A stretch of 54,870 nucleotides of DNA from Thiomargarita sp. (GTDB lineage Bacteria > Pseudomonadota > Gammaproteobacteria > Beggiatoales > Beggiatoaceae): the NCBI GenBank assembly GCA_022729575.1, contig DZAL01000013.1:1-54870 (forward strand), written 5' to 3'. The translations under genes and the position numbers were made by a program. Under the pieces are notes generated by a model. It was not told where the DNA came from and ran no database searches. It saw only the letters and a program-made list of their open reading frames with translations. Shown in pieces: positions 9,001-17,379 of the stretch (its first letter is position 1; every line of letters begins with the position of its first letter).

Positions 9001-9404
9001 TGCCCTTCAATTGGATACGCTGTACCATTCCAACCTTTAACGGTACCATCTTCTCTTACGCCCACAGCATATCCATAGTCACTGCCATCTCCACTAATCT
9101 GAAGAAAGCTATCATCTGGTTGAGTCGGAGTGTCTGCATCAACTGGAACACCCCAACAACCTACTTTGCCATCAGGCTTAATACCACACATTCCTGTGTT
9201 TGTGACTGCATCAAGGAGTTGTGTTCTGGCATCACAACTCGGAGCTGTTGTTGGAGGAGGAACCAACTTCTCCACCGCCGCCCCCACCTGAGCTTGTTGT
9301 ACTTCATTCAAAATGTCAGGAGGAATGTCCAACGCCAATGCGCTGGTATTCCAGAATAACCCTGCGGAAATCATTCCCGCAAGAAATTTGCGTTTGGGAT
9401 TCAT
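6027..9404 (-). CDS. Large exported protein: RCC1-like, LamG-like and InlB/Gly-rich repeats
   Basis: 1125 residues with a signal peptide (MNPKRKFLAGMISAGLFW, cleavage near ALA-LD at ~25). Residues ~45-330 hold RCC1/BNR-like repeats of the form CGIKTDGTLLCWG. About 350-420 and 650-960 hold repeated ~75-residue units (VTKTGNGQVTGNGITCGTDC, then TLTATATTGSMFKQWTGDC) known from bacterial surface proteins (InlB B-repeat type). A concanavalin/LamG-like domain lies in between (about 435-640; CYRFSGNAEDSSGYGNHGEF, GSIDDIRIFNRVLSDNEV). The C-terminal ~150 residues are unrecognised. Paired cysteines in most units suggest disulfides outside the cytoplasm. A role in adhesion or surface binding is inference. 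It stands alone between repeats. Confidence 0.8.
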   Translation of the reverse strand: MNPKRKFLAGMISAGLFWNTSALALDIPPDILNEVQQAQVGAAVEKLVPPPTTAPSCDARTQLLDAVTNTGMCGIKPDGKVGCWGVPVDADTPTQPDDSFLQISGDGSDYGYAVGVREDGTVKGWNGTAYPIEGQFTQVQGIRGALGGGGYALRTNGVLSSWMRANLFRVTPPGTFTQVNGQCALKTDGKAVCWGENQYGQAIPPSDTFVYVVGGNTSCGIKTDGTLLCWGLNNQTSPATAGTFTPFPGTFSQVDVGSFNCAIRTDGTLACWGDYLRYVILPPATETFTQISAGYARFCGIKTDGTASCWGHSSVTPLLPSGLKLKTCGTIKPNSPTTLTVIPSTEGTVISTDIKCGINGTSCSAQLPANLPVGLEAKPAPGYKFAKWSGDCQGTTSFVRISLNTAKSCSASFTKVTPATSCSNNLDGLMACYRFSGNAEDSSGYGNHGEFINGTTLTEDRFGNAFSAYKLDGVDDYINVNDDPSIRMDNSFTVVAWLNTTASGNNIIEGISGNEPYPVASWILSGGSYYVPRLTISNTQTEQFIVSDSKVLPSREWTQLAGVWDQQAKTIALYRNGVKVKSDMQQVLTRYIHTKGLVIGKHGNDYAPGSIDDIRIFNRVLSDNEVKQLYDFDMNNEAAAKVTLTVTKTGNGQVTGNGITCGTDCTEDLAPNTQVTLTATATTGSMFKQWTGDCTGTTATVTVTMDKAKSCSATFELLPVTYTLNVTKTGNGNIKGTGIDCGTDCTEANLAANTQVTLTATPDAGNQFAGWAGACTGTEATTTVTMTADQTCEAKFMPAGIPLTVNKADTDRGRISGRLRGETATSLTCDNACQTANYNYPKDGVVILTATADKGFEFKTWTCTGSSYTQDPATSNILKVTMTTATTCTANFDAIGPLATLTVNLIGTGNGTVISNKVGLTCSGQSCTGTYVLGQKLTLTATPSVFATFLNWGSDCTGNNAKVSLTLTKDLTCTAQFQSILEAAATELVKVLYTNGFLENNADVASQFPQTTNQDRLKEAFWLAATAILQAESNLAATQQWPAQLNSIPWYSKSPIGQYTESIQLQAGEYVDIQLKLLDNAGVEQEVVIVIYYSDTPPTPVGDSGSGRYSIPIYVPKSFASQWGW

Positions 9405-9468
9405 AAAATTATCTCCAATTTAGTTTGTGGTTTAAAATAATTCATTAAACTTGTCAGATTTAAAATTT

Positions 9469-9581
9469 ATCTCGTTCCCACGCGCTTGCGTGGGAATGCA
9501 GTCTGGACGCGCCAGCGTCCCTTTCCCGCAACGCTAGCGCGTTGCCCACGGCATTCCCACGCTGGCGCGTGGGAACGAGAT
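9469..9581. repeat. GC-rich compound palindrome ATCTCGTTCCCACG...CGTGGGAACGAGAT
   Basis: The ends are inverted repeats. Inner arms GTGGGAATGC...GCATTCCCAC and GGACGC...GCGTCC give a multi-arm structure. Lies 64 bp upstream of the large exported gene start. Confidence 0.8.
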
Positions 9582-9594
9582 ATAGTAATTGTAC

Positions 9595-9905
9595 TTGAGC
9601 TCTGAGGGATAACACCCCTCGAAGGGGTGTTATCCCTACTGGCCAATATACCGTTTGACAAAGAAAAGTATCAGGGTAAAATTTAAAAATAATTTTTCAG
9701 TGACCTGATTTGAGCTCTGAGGGATAACACCCCTCGAAGGGGTGTTATCCCTACTGGCCAATATACCGTTTGACAAAGAAAAGTATCAGGGTAAAATTTT
9801 AAAAAATTTTTCAGTAACCTGATAGCGTAATCATTAAGTAATTATTTCTTTGTTACCCTATATACTGTTTGACAAAGAAAAGTGTCAGGGGTAAATTTTA
9901 AAAAT
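9595..9905. repeat. Tandem 115-bp direct repeats plus a partial third unit
   Basis: Units start at 9595 and 9710 (TTGAGCTCTGAGGGATAACA...) and are almost identical. Each holds the palindrome GGGATAACACCCCTCGAAGG-GGTGTTATCCC, then ATATACCGTTTGACAAAGAA and an AT-rich tail. A third unit keeps only the tail (about 9860-9900). The rest of 9405-10039 holds no gene I can support. Confidence 0.85.
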
Positions 9906-10039
9906 TTTTTATGTCTGGATAATACCCTGATGAGTAGTTATGACGGGACCATGGTAATCCATCCAAACCTAATGGTACTACAATAAATTTATTTATCGTA
10001 AAATCCACATTTCCTAAATGAAATAAACACACTATTGTT

Positions 10040-12019
10040 ATGAATAAACCTATCGTTTTAGTAATTGATGACAACCAAACCAACCTCAGTTTTTTAGGAG
10101 AAACTTTACGAAATAATTTTCAAGTCTTGTTGGCCAAAAATGGACGGCAAGGACTCGCTTTGGCACAAGAATATCGTCCCGATTTGATTTTATTAGATGT
10201 CACCATGCCGGAATGGGATGGTTATGAAACCTGTTATTACTTAAAACAGGATACTAATTTAGCCAACATTCCAGTCTTATTTATTTCCGCATTACATCGT
10301 CCAGAACATAAACTCAAGGCGTTTGAAGCCGGGGGCGTGGACTATGTCGAAAAGCCATTTCAAGAGCAAGAATTATTAGCACGAGTCAACACGCATATTG
10401 AATTATATCGTTTACGACAAGATTTGGAAAAAGCTAAAGAAGTAGCTGAAACTGCCAGTCGCACTAAGAGTCAATTTTTAGCCAATATGAGCCATGAGCT
10501 ACGGACCCCGATGAATGCCATAATCGGCTATGCCGAAATGCTCAAAGAAGATGCACAAGAGTTAGGCGTGCCAGAATGTGTCTCGGACCTGGACCGAGTC
10601 GTGGCCTCGGGCAAACATTTATTGACTCTCATCAATGACATCTTAGACCTCTCTAAAATTGAAGCCGGGAAGATGGAATTATATTTAGAAACTATCAATG
10701 TCGATCAATTGTTGCAAGAGATAGAGGCCACCGTACAACCATTGATAGCCAACAAATCTAACCAATTATTAGTTCGGCACCTCAATTCCCTGGGAAACAT
10801 TGAGGCGGATTTAACCAAAACTCGTCAAATTTTGCTAAATCTGCTCGGTAACGCCGCTAAATTCACGGAGCAGGGAACCATTCGCCTCGAAGCCATGCGA
10901 AAGGAGGTCAATCGGCATCAATGGATTTATGTTCGAGTCAGTGATGACGGTATTGGAATGACGGCAGAGCAACAAAAAAAGTTATTTCAACCATTCACTC
11001 AAGTGGATGCTTCTACGACTCGGCGGTTTGGCGGTACTGGCTTAGGATTGACCATTGTCAAGAAGTTTATTGATATGATGGGAGGAAGTATCAGTGTCTC
11101 TAGCACTTTTGGCCAAGGCAGTGCATTTACCATACATTTACCCGTCAAAGTGACTATAGGAGAAATTCAACCGAAACCGCCAGTGGCCGACAAAGTTCAA
11201 GGAATTATATTAGTCATTGATGATGATCCGGTGGTGAGAGAATTGTTACAAGTCTATCTCAGTGATTTAGGCTACTCCGTGGCTGGTGCCGCCAGTGGTG
11301 CCGAAGGGATAACTCTCGCTAAAAAATTGCGCCCCGATGCGATTATTTTAGATGTCATGATGCCACAAATGGATGGGTGGGAAGTGTTAGCCAAATTGAC
11401 CAGTGATTCCTTATTAGCAGACACTCCCGTCATTATGACCTCTTTTGCAGAAAATTTACGCCAAGGGAGTGCTATGCTAGGCGCCACTGATTATCTAACG
11501 AAGCCAGTGAATCGAACACAATTGGCAACTATTTTGGAAAAATATAGAATTACCGATACCTCAAAGAGTTTGATCATGGTGGTAGAAGACAATGAAATTT
11601 TGCGCGAAATCATGGCGGAGATTTTAGAATCAGAAGGTTGGCGGGTGTTTAAAGCCGAAAATGGACGAGTAGCGTTAAACCATCTGGCCGAGAAAAAGCC
11701 GGTTTTAATTTTACTCGACTTACACATGCCAGAAATGGATGGATTTGAATTTGTCACCCGGTTACGGCAAAATCCTGACTGGCAACATATTCCGGTCATT
11801 GTCGTCACCTCTGCCAGTCTCAGTAGCCAAGACCAAGCTCGTTTACACGGTTATGTGGAGACTATTTTTCAGAAACAAACCTATAAGCGAGAAGATTTGT
11901 TAGAACAAATTAAAACCTTAATTAATACCAGTCCCCCCATTCATTTAGAAACTCCTCAAAACCAAAATGTATTTACTAGACAATTACTGGAAAATTTGCA
12001 GAAACGGAATAAATTTTAA
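10040..12019 (+). CDS. Hybrid signalling protein REC-HisKA-HATPase-REC-REC
   Basis: 659 residues, soluble. REC1 occupies 1-120 with acceptor D53 ([13 protein letters not shown]). HisKA has H152 in [18 protein letters not shown]. The HATPase follows at about 255-370 (N box [12 protein letters not shown] box [12 protein letters not shown]). REC2 has D438 ([13 protein letters not shown]) and REC3 has D560 ([13 protein letters not shown]). Starting with a receiver and ending with two receivers, it can take phosphate from another kinase and feed several partners. There is no DNA-binding output domain. It is monocistronic between repeats, so no cognate partner is visible. The start ATG at 10040 puts REC1 at the proper length. 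Confidence 0.9.
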   Translation: MNKPIVLVIDDNQTNLSFLGETLRNNFQVLLAKNGRQGLALAQEYRPDLILLDVTMPEWDGYETCYYLKQDTNLANIPVLFISALHRPEHKLKAFEAGGVDYVEKPFQEQELLARVNTHIELYRLRQDLEKAKEVAETASRTKSQFLANMSHELRTPMNAIIGYAEMLKEDAQELGVPECVSDLDRVVASGKHLLTLINDILDLSKIEAGKMELYLETINVDQLLQEIEATVQPLIANKSNQLLVRHLNSLGNIEADLTKTRQILLNLLGNAAKFTEQGTIRLEAMRKEVNRHQWIYVRVSDDGIGMTAEQQKKLFQPFTQVDASTTRRFGGTGLGLTIVKKFIDMMGGSISVSSTFGQGSAFTIHLPVKVTIGEIQPKPPVADKVQGIILVIDDDPVVRELLQVYLSDLGYSVAGAASGAEGITLAKKLRPDAIILDVMMPQMDGWEVLAKLTSDSLLADTPVIMTSFAENLRQGSAMLGATDYLTKPVNRTQLATILEKYRITDTSKSLIMVVEDNEILREIMAEILESEGWRVFKAENGRVALNHLAEKKPVLILLDLHMPEMDGFEFVTRLRQNPDWQHIPVIVVTSASLSSQDQARLHGYVETIFQKQTYKREDLLEQIKTLINTSPPIHLETPQNQNVFTRQLLENLQKRNKF

Positions 12020-12039
12020 CCATTGCCGAGCCGATAGTC

Positions 12040-12146
12040 CTGAAAGGTGGGTGACCGCGCGGTCAGGACTGCCAGTCCTCAAAGGATTGACAGTCCTAGA
12101 TTCTCCCCCCCCCCGACCTTTAGAGTCTTGGTCTCTACACAGACGG
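12040..12146. other. Intergenic GGACTGCCAGTCC palindrome and C10 tract
   Basis: 12063-12096 is an imperfect palindrome of GGACTGCCAGTCC arms. Positions 12105-12114 are ten consecutive C. It lies between convergent genes and may end transcription. Confidence 0.6.
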
Positions 12147-12653
12147 TTAGCGGTTATGACGAGTCACATTATCCAGACTAAATTCAAAATTTTCACTCAC
12201 TCCATTCACTTCGACCGTATAAATCCCAGCCTTCAAATCTCCCACTTCTAACGGGATCACTTGGTCAAACGGTTGAGTCACCTGAGCGCACACCTGGTTA
12301 GCCAAAGGTGCGGTGAGAATTTTGATTACAAAAGTATTACCGCGAAGCTCCTGAGTAAATTGGTCAAGAGTAGTACAATTGTTTGGTAAACTCCCGCGCA
12401 CCACTACATTAACTCGTAACGGAAAAGATTCCATTAGATGAATGACTATGTCTTTTACTTGCGCTTCATTAGTGGGTTTAGCAGGTATTACCACGGCTGG
12501 CGTAGTGGGAGGCGGTTCAGTCACGGTCACCGGAGAAGAAACTTGTTTATTTCCAGAAGAGCACGCACTGATGAGCAAGATAATACCAATACTCAGTAAC
12601 TTAATGAGTATAAATAAATGAGAAAGAGTTAAATTAAGCATGTTCATGTTCAT
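12147..12653 (-). CDS. Lipoprotein with small beta domain
   Basis: 168 residues. A hydrophobic N-terminus ends in a lipobox-like LLISAC, so it is a predicted lipoprotein. A Pro/Thr-rich linker (TEPPPTTPAVVIPAKP) leads to an ~85-residue domain with two Cys (NNC...QVC) and GIYTVEVNGVSENFEF near the end. I recall similar small domains in extracellular proteins of Chloroflexi and cyanobacteria, but I cannot name the family. No clear SD. It lies downstream of the TPR gene on the same strand, 200 bp away behind a repeat. Confidence 0.6.
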   Translation of the reverse strand: MNMNMLNLTLSHLFILIKLLSIGIILLISACSSGNKQVSSPVTVTEPPPTTPAVVIPAKPTNEAQVKDIVIHLMESFPLRVNVVVRGSLPNNCTTLDQFTQELRGNTFVIKILTAPLANQVCAQVTQPFDQVIPLEVGDLKAGIYTVEVNGVSENFEFSLDNVTRHNR

Positions 12654-12703
12654 TGATAAATAATTTTTAGTAGTAATTTATTCATTTAGTAGTAATTTAT
12701 TCA

Positions 12704-12853
12704 CCTTACGCACGGTTAACTCAGCCGCCCCCAACCCCTCCCTCCTTGGCAAGGAGTACGCACCATCGGCAGAATACTCCTTACCAAGGAGGGGTTGGGG
12801 GTGGTTAACTCCCCTCCTTACCAAGGAGGGGTTGGGGGTGGTGGTGCATAAGC
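12704..12853. repeat. CCCCTCC palindromic repeat, rearranged copy
   Basis: CACCTTACGCACGGTTAACT at one end and GGTGGTGCATAAG at the other. The inner AAGGAGGGGTTGGGGGTGGT arm is present twice (about 12785 and 12820), a local duplication of one half. Confidence 0.8.
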
Positions 12854-12855
12854 CA

Positions 12856-14220
12856 TTATATCTTACGCAACAACGCCTGCACTTTATCAGCATTGGCCGG
12901 CTGATTCAACGTTTCAAAAATAACTAAACTTTTTGTCAACATCTCCTTAGCCTTAGACAACTCTCCTAATTTATGGTAAACGCTACCCAAATTACCATAT
13001 TGATTAGCAACCTGCTCTTGACGTGCCAAACCTTGATTAACTTGCAAACTATGACTAAACATCTCCGCAGCCAGTTGCCACTCACCATCGACATAATACA
13101 ATTTCCCCAAATTCTCACACTGATTGGCTATCTCAATTTGCCGTTGCTTAGTCTGTTCCGCCCCCAATTGTCTAGCGACATCACTATACTGAGTATTTTT
13201 TTCCTCCTGTTGCACCAAAGTTTGAGTAAGCGTCAAATTTTGTAAAAACATCTCTTTAGCAGCAGCGATATTACCTTGTTTTAAATACATCGACCCTAGC
13301 ACATTATACCCCTTAGCCACCTCTTCTAACCGTCCCAACTGCTGATCCAGTTCCAATTTTTTCAAATAGGCTACCTTCGCCTGAGACCACTCTTCGGCTT
13401 GAACATAGACCGCACCTAAATTCTCATACAAACCGGCGATTTCAAGCGGCGGCCCGGTCGGTCGATAAAGCTCAATACTCTGCCAATAAGCCTGGGCCGC
13501 CGCTGTAAACTGTTTAGCCGCAGTGTAGATTAACCCCAATTTTATATACTCCTTAGCCACCTCCTCAGTCAATCCCAATGCCTGATACCGCTGGATACTT
13601 TGCAATGTCATCTCAACCGCTCGTGACAAAGCGCCATAATTGTAATACAAATTACCCAAGTTGCGATACTGTTTAGCCATCCCTTCTTCATTCGCTAAAG
13701 CCTGGTAAACGCCCAAACTATTCACAAACATCACTTCGGCATAAGAAAATTGTCGACTCACCGCATACAAACTACCCAAATTAGCATATTGTTTAGCCAT
13801 TTCCGCTTGATTGTTAGAAGCCTTGTACCACTCCAAACTCTGCAAATACATCTCAATCGCTCGCGGCAAATTATTTTGGCTGGCATAAAAAGACCCTAAA
13901 CGGTCAGATAATCTCACCATGTCCTCACGATTACCTAGAAACCGATAACGTGCTAAACTTTCCAGCCATTGCGCTTCCGCCTCGGTCCAACGGCGCTGCT
14001 CATAAGCCACTTGACCGGTAGCCTCAGACGCTACTGCTTGATTATATTGCCGATGTTTCAACCAAGACCACCCGAATAAACCCATGAGGACTAATATGAC
14101 CAGTAGCAAAACCGTCAAATTGACTATTTTAGAGGAGGAGGTCAGGCGCCAAATTACGCTTTTAATACCGGACCTGGCTAAAGTCGATACCGTGTTTTCC
14201 ACGGCTGGAGGAAGTTCCAT
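12856..14220 (-). CDS. Membrane-anchored TPR protein
   Basis: 454 residues. A short cytoplasmic N-terminus precedes one transmembrane helix at about 33-54 (IVNLTVLLLVILVLMGLFGW). About nine TPR units of 40 residues follow (AEAQWLESLARYRFLGNRED, YANLGSLYAVSRQFSYAEVM, YENLGAVYVQAEEWSQAKVA, YGNLGSVYHKLGELSKAKEM). Units of this Kinesin-light-chain/CHAT-associated style serve as protein-binding scaffolds. No catalytic domain is present. It begins with MELPPAVENTVSTLARSG; no good SD is seen, but upstream alternatives are lacking. It may be expressed with the downstream lipoprotein. Partners unknown. Confidence 0.75.
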   Translation of the reverse strand: MELPPAVENTVSTLARSGIKSVIWRLTSSSKIVNLTVLLLVILVLMGLFGWSWLKHRQYNQAVASEATGQVAYEQRRWTEAEAQWLESLARYRFLGNREDMVRLSDRLGSFYASQNNLPRAIEMYLQSLEWYKASNNQAEMAKQYANLGSLYAVSRQFSYAEVMFVNSLGVYQALANEEGMAKQYRNLGNLYYNYGALSRAVEMTLQSIQRYQALGLTEEVAKEYIKLGLIYTAAKQFTAAAQAYWQSIELYRPTGPPLEIAGLYENLGAVYVQAEEWSQAKVAYLKKLELDQQLGRLEEVAKGYNVLGSMYLKQGNIAAAKEMFLQNLTLTQTLVQQEEKNTQYSDVARQLGAEQTKQRQIEIANQCENLGKLYYVDGEWQLAAEMFSHSLQVNQGLARQEQVANQYGNLGSVYHKLGELSKAKEMLTKSLVIFETLNQPANADKVQALLRKI

Positions 14221-14708
14221 AGAAGTATCCTAATTGATAATTGATAGAGATTGAAAGATTTGACAACTCTTCGAGAGTTGTCAAATCTCGGTAGCTTTAA
14301 GAATAATTCATGATAAAATTATTGTCAAGAGACTTTGGTCATACTTAACAATGAGTATAGTGGTAATCTCTACTAAAATAATGGAGATATTAAAACCCAA
14401 TGGGTTAACCCAACCAAGGTTTCTTAAACCTCTAAGGTGAAAGCCAAGTAGGGTGGGCAACGGGTTTATCGTTGCCCACCATACACTGACTAACCTAGCC
14501 AAGTAGGGTGGGCAACGGGTTTATCGTGGCCCACCATACACTGACTAACCTAGCCAAGTAGGGTGAGCAACAGGTTTATCGTGGCCCACCATTTCAGCGA
14601 TTTGATTGAACGAAAGTGGGCAAATAAACACTGGCCCCCCCCTACACTAACTAACCTAGTCATTTTTCCAAATTTAGGAACGTGGTTAGAGTCCAATTTT
14701 TAAAATTT
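14221..14708. other. Repeat-filled intergenic region
   Basis: 14256-14288 is the perfect palindrome AGATTTGACAACTCT-TCG-AGAGTTGTCAAATCT. 14446-14591 holds three direct 55-bp units that begin AAGTAGGGTGGGCAACGGG and contain a GGGTGGGCAAC/GTTGCCCACC palindrome (starts 14446, 14501, 14556). A half-related GTGGGCAAATAAACACTGG follows. No gene seen. Confidence 0.8.
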
Positions 14709-15821
14709 TTACTCCAACGTTATGGTAATGCTTTGACCCTGTTCCAAAGCCGTTTTTAAAGTCCGCGCGGACAAATAATTATCAGCCAACATCCCCACCT
14801 GTTGATAAGCCTCCCATAACCATTTTCCTTCATCTTGATTCGCTAACCAAGCAGATTGAATCACTAAACGTAGGTGGTTTGCTGATAAATTGACCATACT
14901 CAATTCGTCAGGCATCGATGGCAATTTAGTGACCACAGTAAATTGATAGCTGATGGGCCCTTTAATTTGAGCATCTTGAAGTAATAATTGATATTTCCCC
15001 GGTGATAAGGAGACGGTTTGGCGAAGCCATTGAGTTTGCAGATTAGTCGCCAAAACTTGGGCGTGACCAGCGTGTGCTAAAGTCAGAGTAAAAGGGGCTT
15101 TACCACCGCTCCAGGCCAGTTCGAGGAGTCTTTCACCGGCGATTAATTGTTGTTCTTGCGGCGCGGAGGCTAGTAAAGTGATTGACGGTAGCGTCGTCGT
15201 ATTTTCGGTTTCACCTCTGGTCCGCAAGATAACGGCTTGTTGCAGTTGATTTTCATTAGCTTGAGTAAGCCACTGACCCAACCAACTGACCAGATTATTG
15301 TTAATCGTTGGCACCTCTCCCGTCGCGTGAACCGTATAAGCCAGGTCTTTATATTTCACGTCTGTTATCACGGATTGACTGCCTAATTGCAATTGCAATA
15401 TCGATTGCTCTGGAAGCAAGTCAATCACATCTTTAGCCTGAAGAGAACTTGGCAAAGATGGCAAGGGTTGACCCTGACGTTTGACGGTATAGCGAGTGGG
15501 GTGACAACTGGGTTCTAACTCTTTACCAGCAGATGGCATAGTAAAAGGTATTTGTTGGTAAGTGACAGTCTGTAAAGTCAATTGCTCATCACGATAGTAT
15601 AGCGCCGGTTGGTTGGCATGAATGGCTATGGTGTCACCTTCTCGCACTTCGGTGAAAATTTGCACAGGCCGATTGGTCGGTACACCACTGCGGGTTAGCA
15701 GATAATGGTCATGGGGACACTGCAAACCGGTAATGGCACCAGCTACGAGAGTGGCTTGCAGTGAAGCCGATGGCAACATCAGGGCTAGTAACAAGAATGA
15801 GTTGGAAAATTGGTGGTTCAT
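14709..15821 (-). CDS. Exported protein of unknown function
   Basis: 370 residues when started at the ATG at 15821, which has AGGAG 8 nt upstream and puts the signal peptide (MNHQFSNSFLLLALMLPSA, cleavage near LQA-TL) at the terminus. The longer frame to 15872 lacks an SD. The mature part looks beta-rich. A segment at about 130-165 (KDVIDLLPEQSILQLQL) resembles FecR-like modules seen near TPR/CHAT proteins. A later segment (LLELAWSGGKAPFTLTLAHA) is Ig-like. The periplasmic location is inference. No enzyme motif is visible. Confidence 0.65.
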   Translation of the reverse strand: MNHQFSNSFLLLALMLPSASLQATLVAGAITGLQCPHDHYLLTRSGVPTNRPVQIFTEVREGDTIAIHANQPALYYRDEQLTLQTVTYQQIPFTMPSAGKELEPSCHPTRYTVKRQGQPLPSLPSSLQAKDVIDLLPEQSILQLQLGSQSVITDVKYKDLAYTVHATGEVPTINNNLVSWLGQWLTQANENQLQQAVILRTRGETENTTTLPSITLLASAPQEQQLIAGERLLELAWSGGKAPFTLTLAHAGHAQVLATNLQTQWLRQTVSLSPGKYQLLLQDAQIKGPISYQFTVVTKLPSMPDELSMVNLSANHLRLVIQSAWLANQDEGKWLWEAYQQVGMLADNYLSARTLKTALEQGQSITITLE

Positions 15822-15884
15822 GGTAAAATCTCCTGTAAAGTAAAGACTACGGTTAATTAGTAGTGATGACATCGAGGGCGACCG

Positions 15885-15917
15885 AGGACTGGCAGTCCTT
15901 TGAGGACTGCCAGTCCT
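15885..15917. repeat. GGACTG(G/C)CAGTCC palindrome
   Basis: AGGACTGGCAGTCC-TTTG-AGGACTGCCAGTCCT type arms; related to 12063-12096 and about 28292. Confidence 0.7.
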
Positions 15918-16039
15918 GATGACATGTTTCCCCTCAATTCATCACTGCCCGGTTAATTTAATCGGTTCAATTTTGTATAGCAAAGTCTAACCTCAACTCC
16001 CCCCGCCACTTTCCTTTTGCTGAAAGGTGTTTAGTTGAA

Positions 16040-16828
16040 CTAAGGAGTTTTAGCACCTCCTTTATTCTTTGGGGTACAACGACCTATTTCAAAAGGTTTA
16101 AGGTTATCACCAGAAACGATTTCCCAAGGATGTTCCCCTAGTTGATCACGTAAATATTCTCTTACCGCATTGGTAGAAAGAATAGCGAGTTGTTTAGCAA
16201 ATAACGAGAAATAGTTTACATCTTCTTCCACTATGGGTCTATGAGAAACATTACGGTGAACTAGGTCTCCTCGTAAATCCATCAGGGTATTTAAACAACG
16301 GATAGCTTCGGAATTGGACATGCCTGGCCATCCCCAATGCTGAGACAATTGTTTTAAACCAATGACCTGTTCAAACAATTTGTCAATATTGTCTTGTCGA
16401 AGCGACTGAAAACGTTCCACGTATCGTTGCATGACTGCTTCACGATGCTGTTTTAGCAAAGTTAGCCAACCGTCGCCGGCCAATTGCCAAACTTCTTGCT
16501 TCCATTTGTCTTTAAACCAACTCTCCTTGCTAACTCCACTACTCTCCAGGAGATAATCAGCAACCATTATCCTCACTTGAATGGGAAACAGAAGATGATT
16601 GTTCGCCACCTGGCTGGAATCAAGCATAATATCAAAGGCTTCCGTGACCAGATGTTTCACAAACTCATCTAAACACGTCACGATGAAAATGATACTACTT
16701 TTAAGTAATACTTGTGGGTTATAATGCTGACTCTTGAGATGTTCATAAAAGTCTCTCAGCAAAGTTGACTCTTGCAGGTTTTGGTAAAAGGCTTCCAAAG
16801 CCTGACATTCTGGCACCGTTGCGGACAT
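16040..16828 (-). CDS. HEPN-domain protein (RiboL-PSP/MAE-type)
   Basis: 262 residues, all-helical. The HEPN signature R-x4-H is visible as R186-G-D-L-V-H191 within LMDLRGDLVHRN, at the expected place after a long helical region. The N-terminal helix pair contains the acidic/aromatic positions of the family (IFIVTCLDEFVKHLV). HEPN proteins with this motif are often RNases of toxin or abortive-infection systems. AAGGAGAGG precedes the ATG. It follows the 167-residue winged-helix-like gene by 20 bp on the same strand, so the two probably form a pair. RNase activity is inference. Confidence 0.65.
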   Translation of the reverse strand: MSATVPECQALEAFYQNLQESTLLRDFYEHLKSQHYNPQVLLKSSIIFIVTCLDEFVKHLVTEAFDIMLDSSQVANNHLLFPIQVRIMVADYLLESSGVSKESWFKDKWKQEVWQLAGDGWLTLLKQHREAVMQRYVERFQSLRQDNIDKLFEQVIGLKQLSQHWGWPGMSNSEAIRCLNTLMDLRGDLVHRNVSHRPIVEEDVNYFSLFAKQLAILSTNAVREYLRDQLGEHPWEIVSGDNLKPFEIGRCTPKNKGGAKTP

Positions 16829-16848
16829 AGTTCCCTCTCCTTATTATA

Positions 16849-17352
16849 TTATCCGTAAATCTGACGTTCTCCCAACGCCGTCAATCTGAGGGCATCCCAA
16901 TTAAATTCGGCCCAACCGTCATTTATCAACTCTTGAATCACCTGTTGGAAAACAGCCCGTTGTTTGGGATTCAGCGTTGGGTAGTAATCAAACCCTAACC
17001 ACCCAAACGGTAATTGTTGGTTGGCTTTGAGTCCCCTCGTTTTGAACTGTTCAAGAATGCCATCCTTGACTTTCTTTTTAGGTGACACCCCGTTATTCGG
17101 AAACAACGTATCAACCCCCTTCTTGGTGAGTTTCAGTTTATCCGTATTGCGCCAGAGGAGTCCTTCTTCTTGTAATTCCGCTACCGCTGTTGGAAAGGCT
17201 TGACGCTTAGACTCCTCTAGTTGGGAGAGATAAATCTGTTCGACCCAAACTTTGGGCAAGGCGTGACCTGCCCCACTACAGTCTTTCTTGAATTTGTTGA
17301 GAATGTCTTGTTTAATCTGCTTAATATAGCGTGTGTTAGAGGATTTTGGCAT
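16849..17352 (-). CDS. Tandem winged-helix-like protein, putative partner of the HEPN gene
   Basis: 167 residues. Two similar halves are visible. Residues ~10-85 end in AELQEEGLLWRNTDKLKLTK, and ~95-165 end in IQELINDGWAEFNWDALRLT. Each reads as helix-helix-turn-'(E/I)EG.(L)' with a short beta wing (LKLTKKGVDTLF / LRLTALGERQIY). This is the look of two winged-helix domains. A basic linker (SPKKKVKDG) separates them. GGAGA precedes the ATG. It is the first gene of a two-gene unit with the HEPN protein and could be its antitoxin or regulator. No family recognised. Confidence 0.55.
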   Translation of the reverse strand: MPKSSNTRYIKQIKQDILNKFKKDCSGAGHALPKVWVEQIYLSQLEESKRQAFPTAVAELQEEGLLWRNTDKLKLTKKGVDTLFPNNGVSPKKKVKDGILEQFKTRGLKANQQLPFGWLGFDYYPTLNPKQRAVFQQVIQELINDGWAEFNWDALRLTALGERQIYG

Positions 17353-17379
17353 ATTTAGTATTCTCCAGAGTATTTTCAG

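Noticed and set aside
9595..9905. Possible CRISPR array
   Set aside because: Only two full units of 115 bp in direct contact, no spacers, no cas genes.
14308..14502. 64-codon minus-strand ORF
   Set aside because: Made of tandem GGGTGGGCAAC repeats; no SD, no protein-like composition.
14446..14591. Possible CRISPR array (three spaced palindromes)
   Set aside because: The spacers are the same TACACTGACTAACCTAGCC text each time; it is a 55-bp tandem repeat.
14709..15872. Longer start for the exported protein (15872)
   Set aside because: No SD there; the ATG at 15821 has AGGAG and places the signal peptide at the N-terminus.
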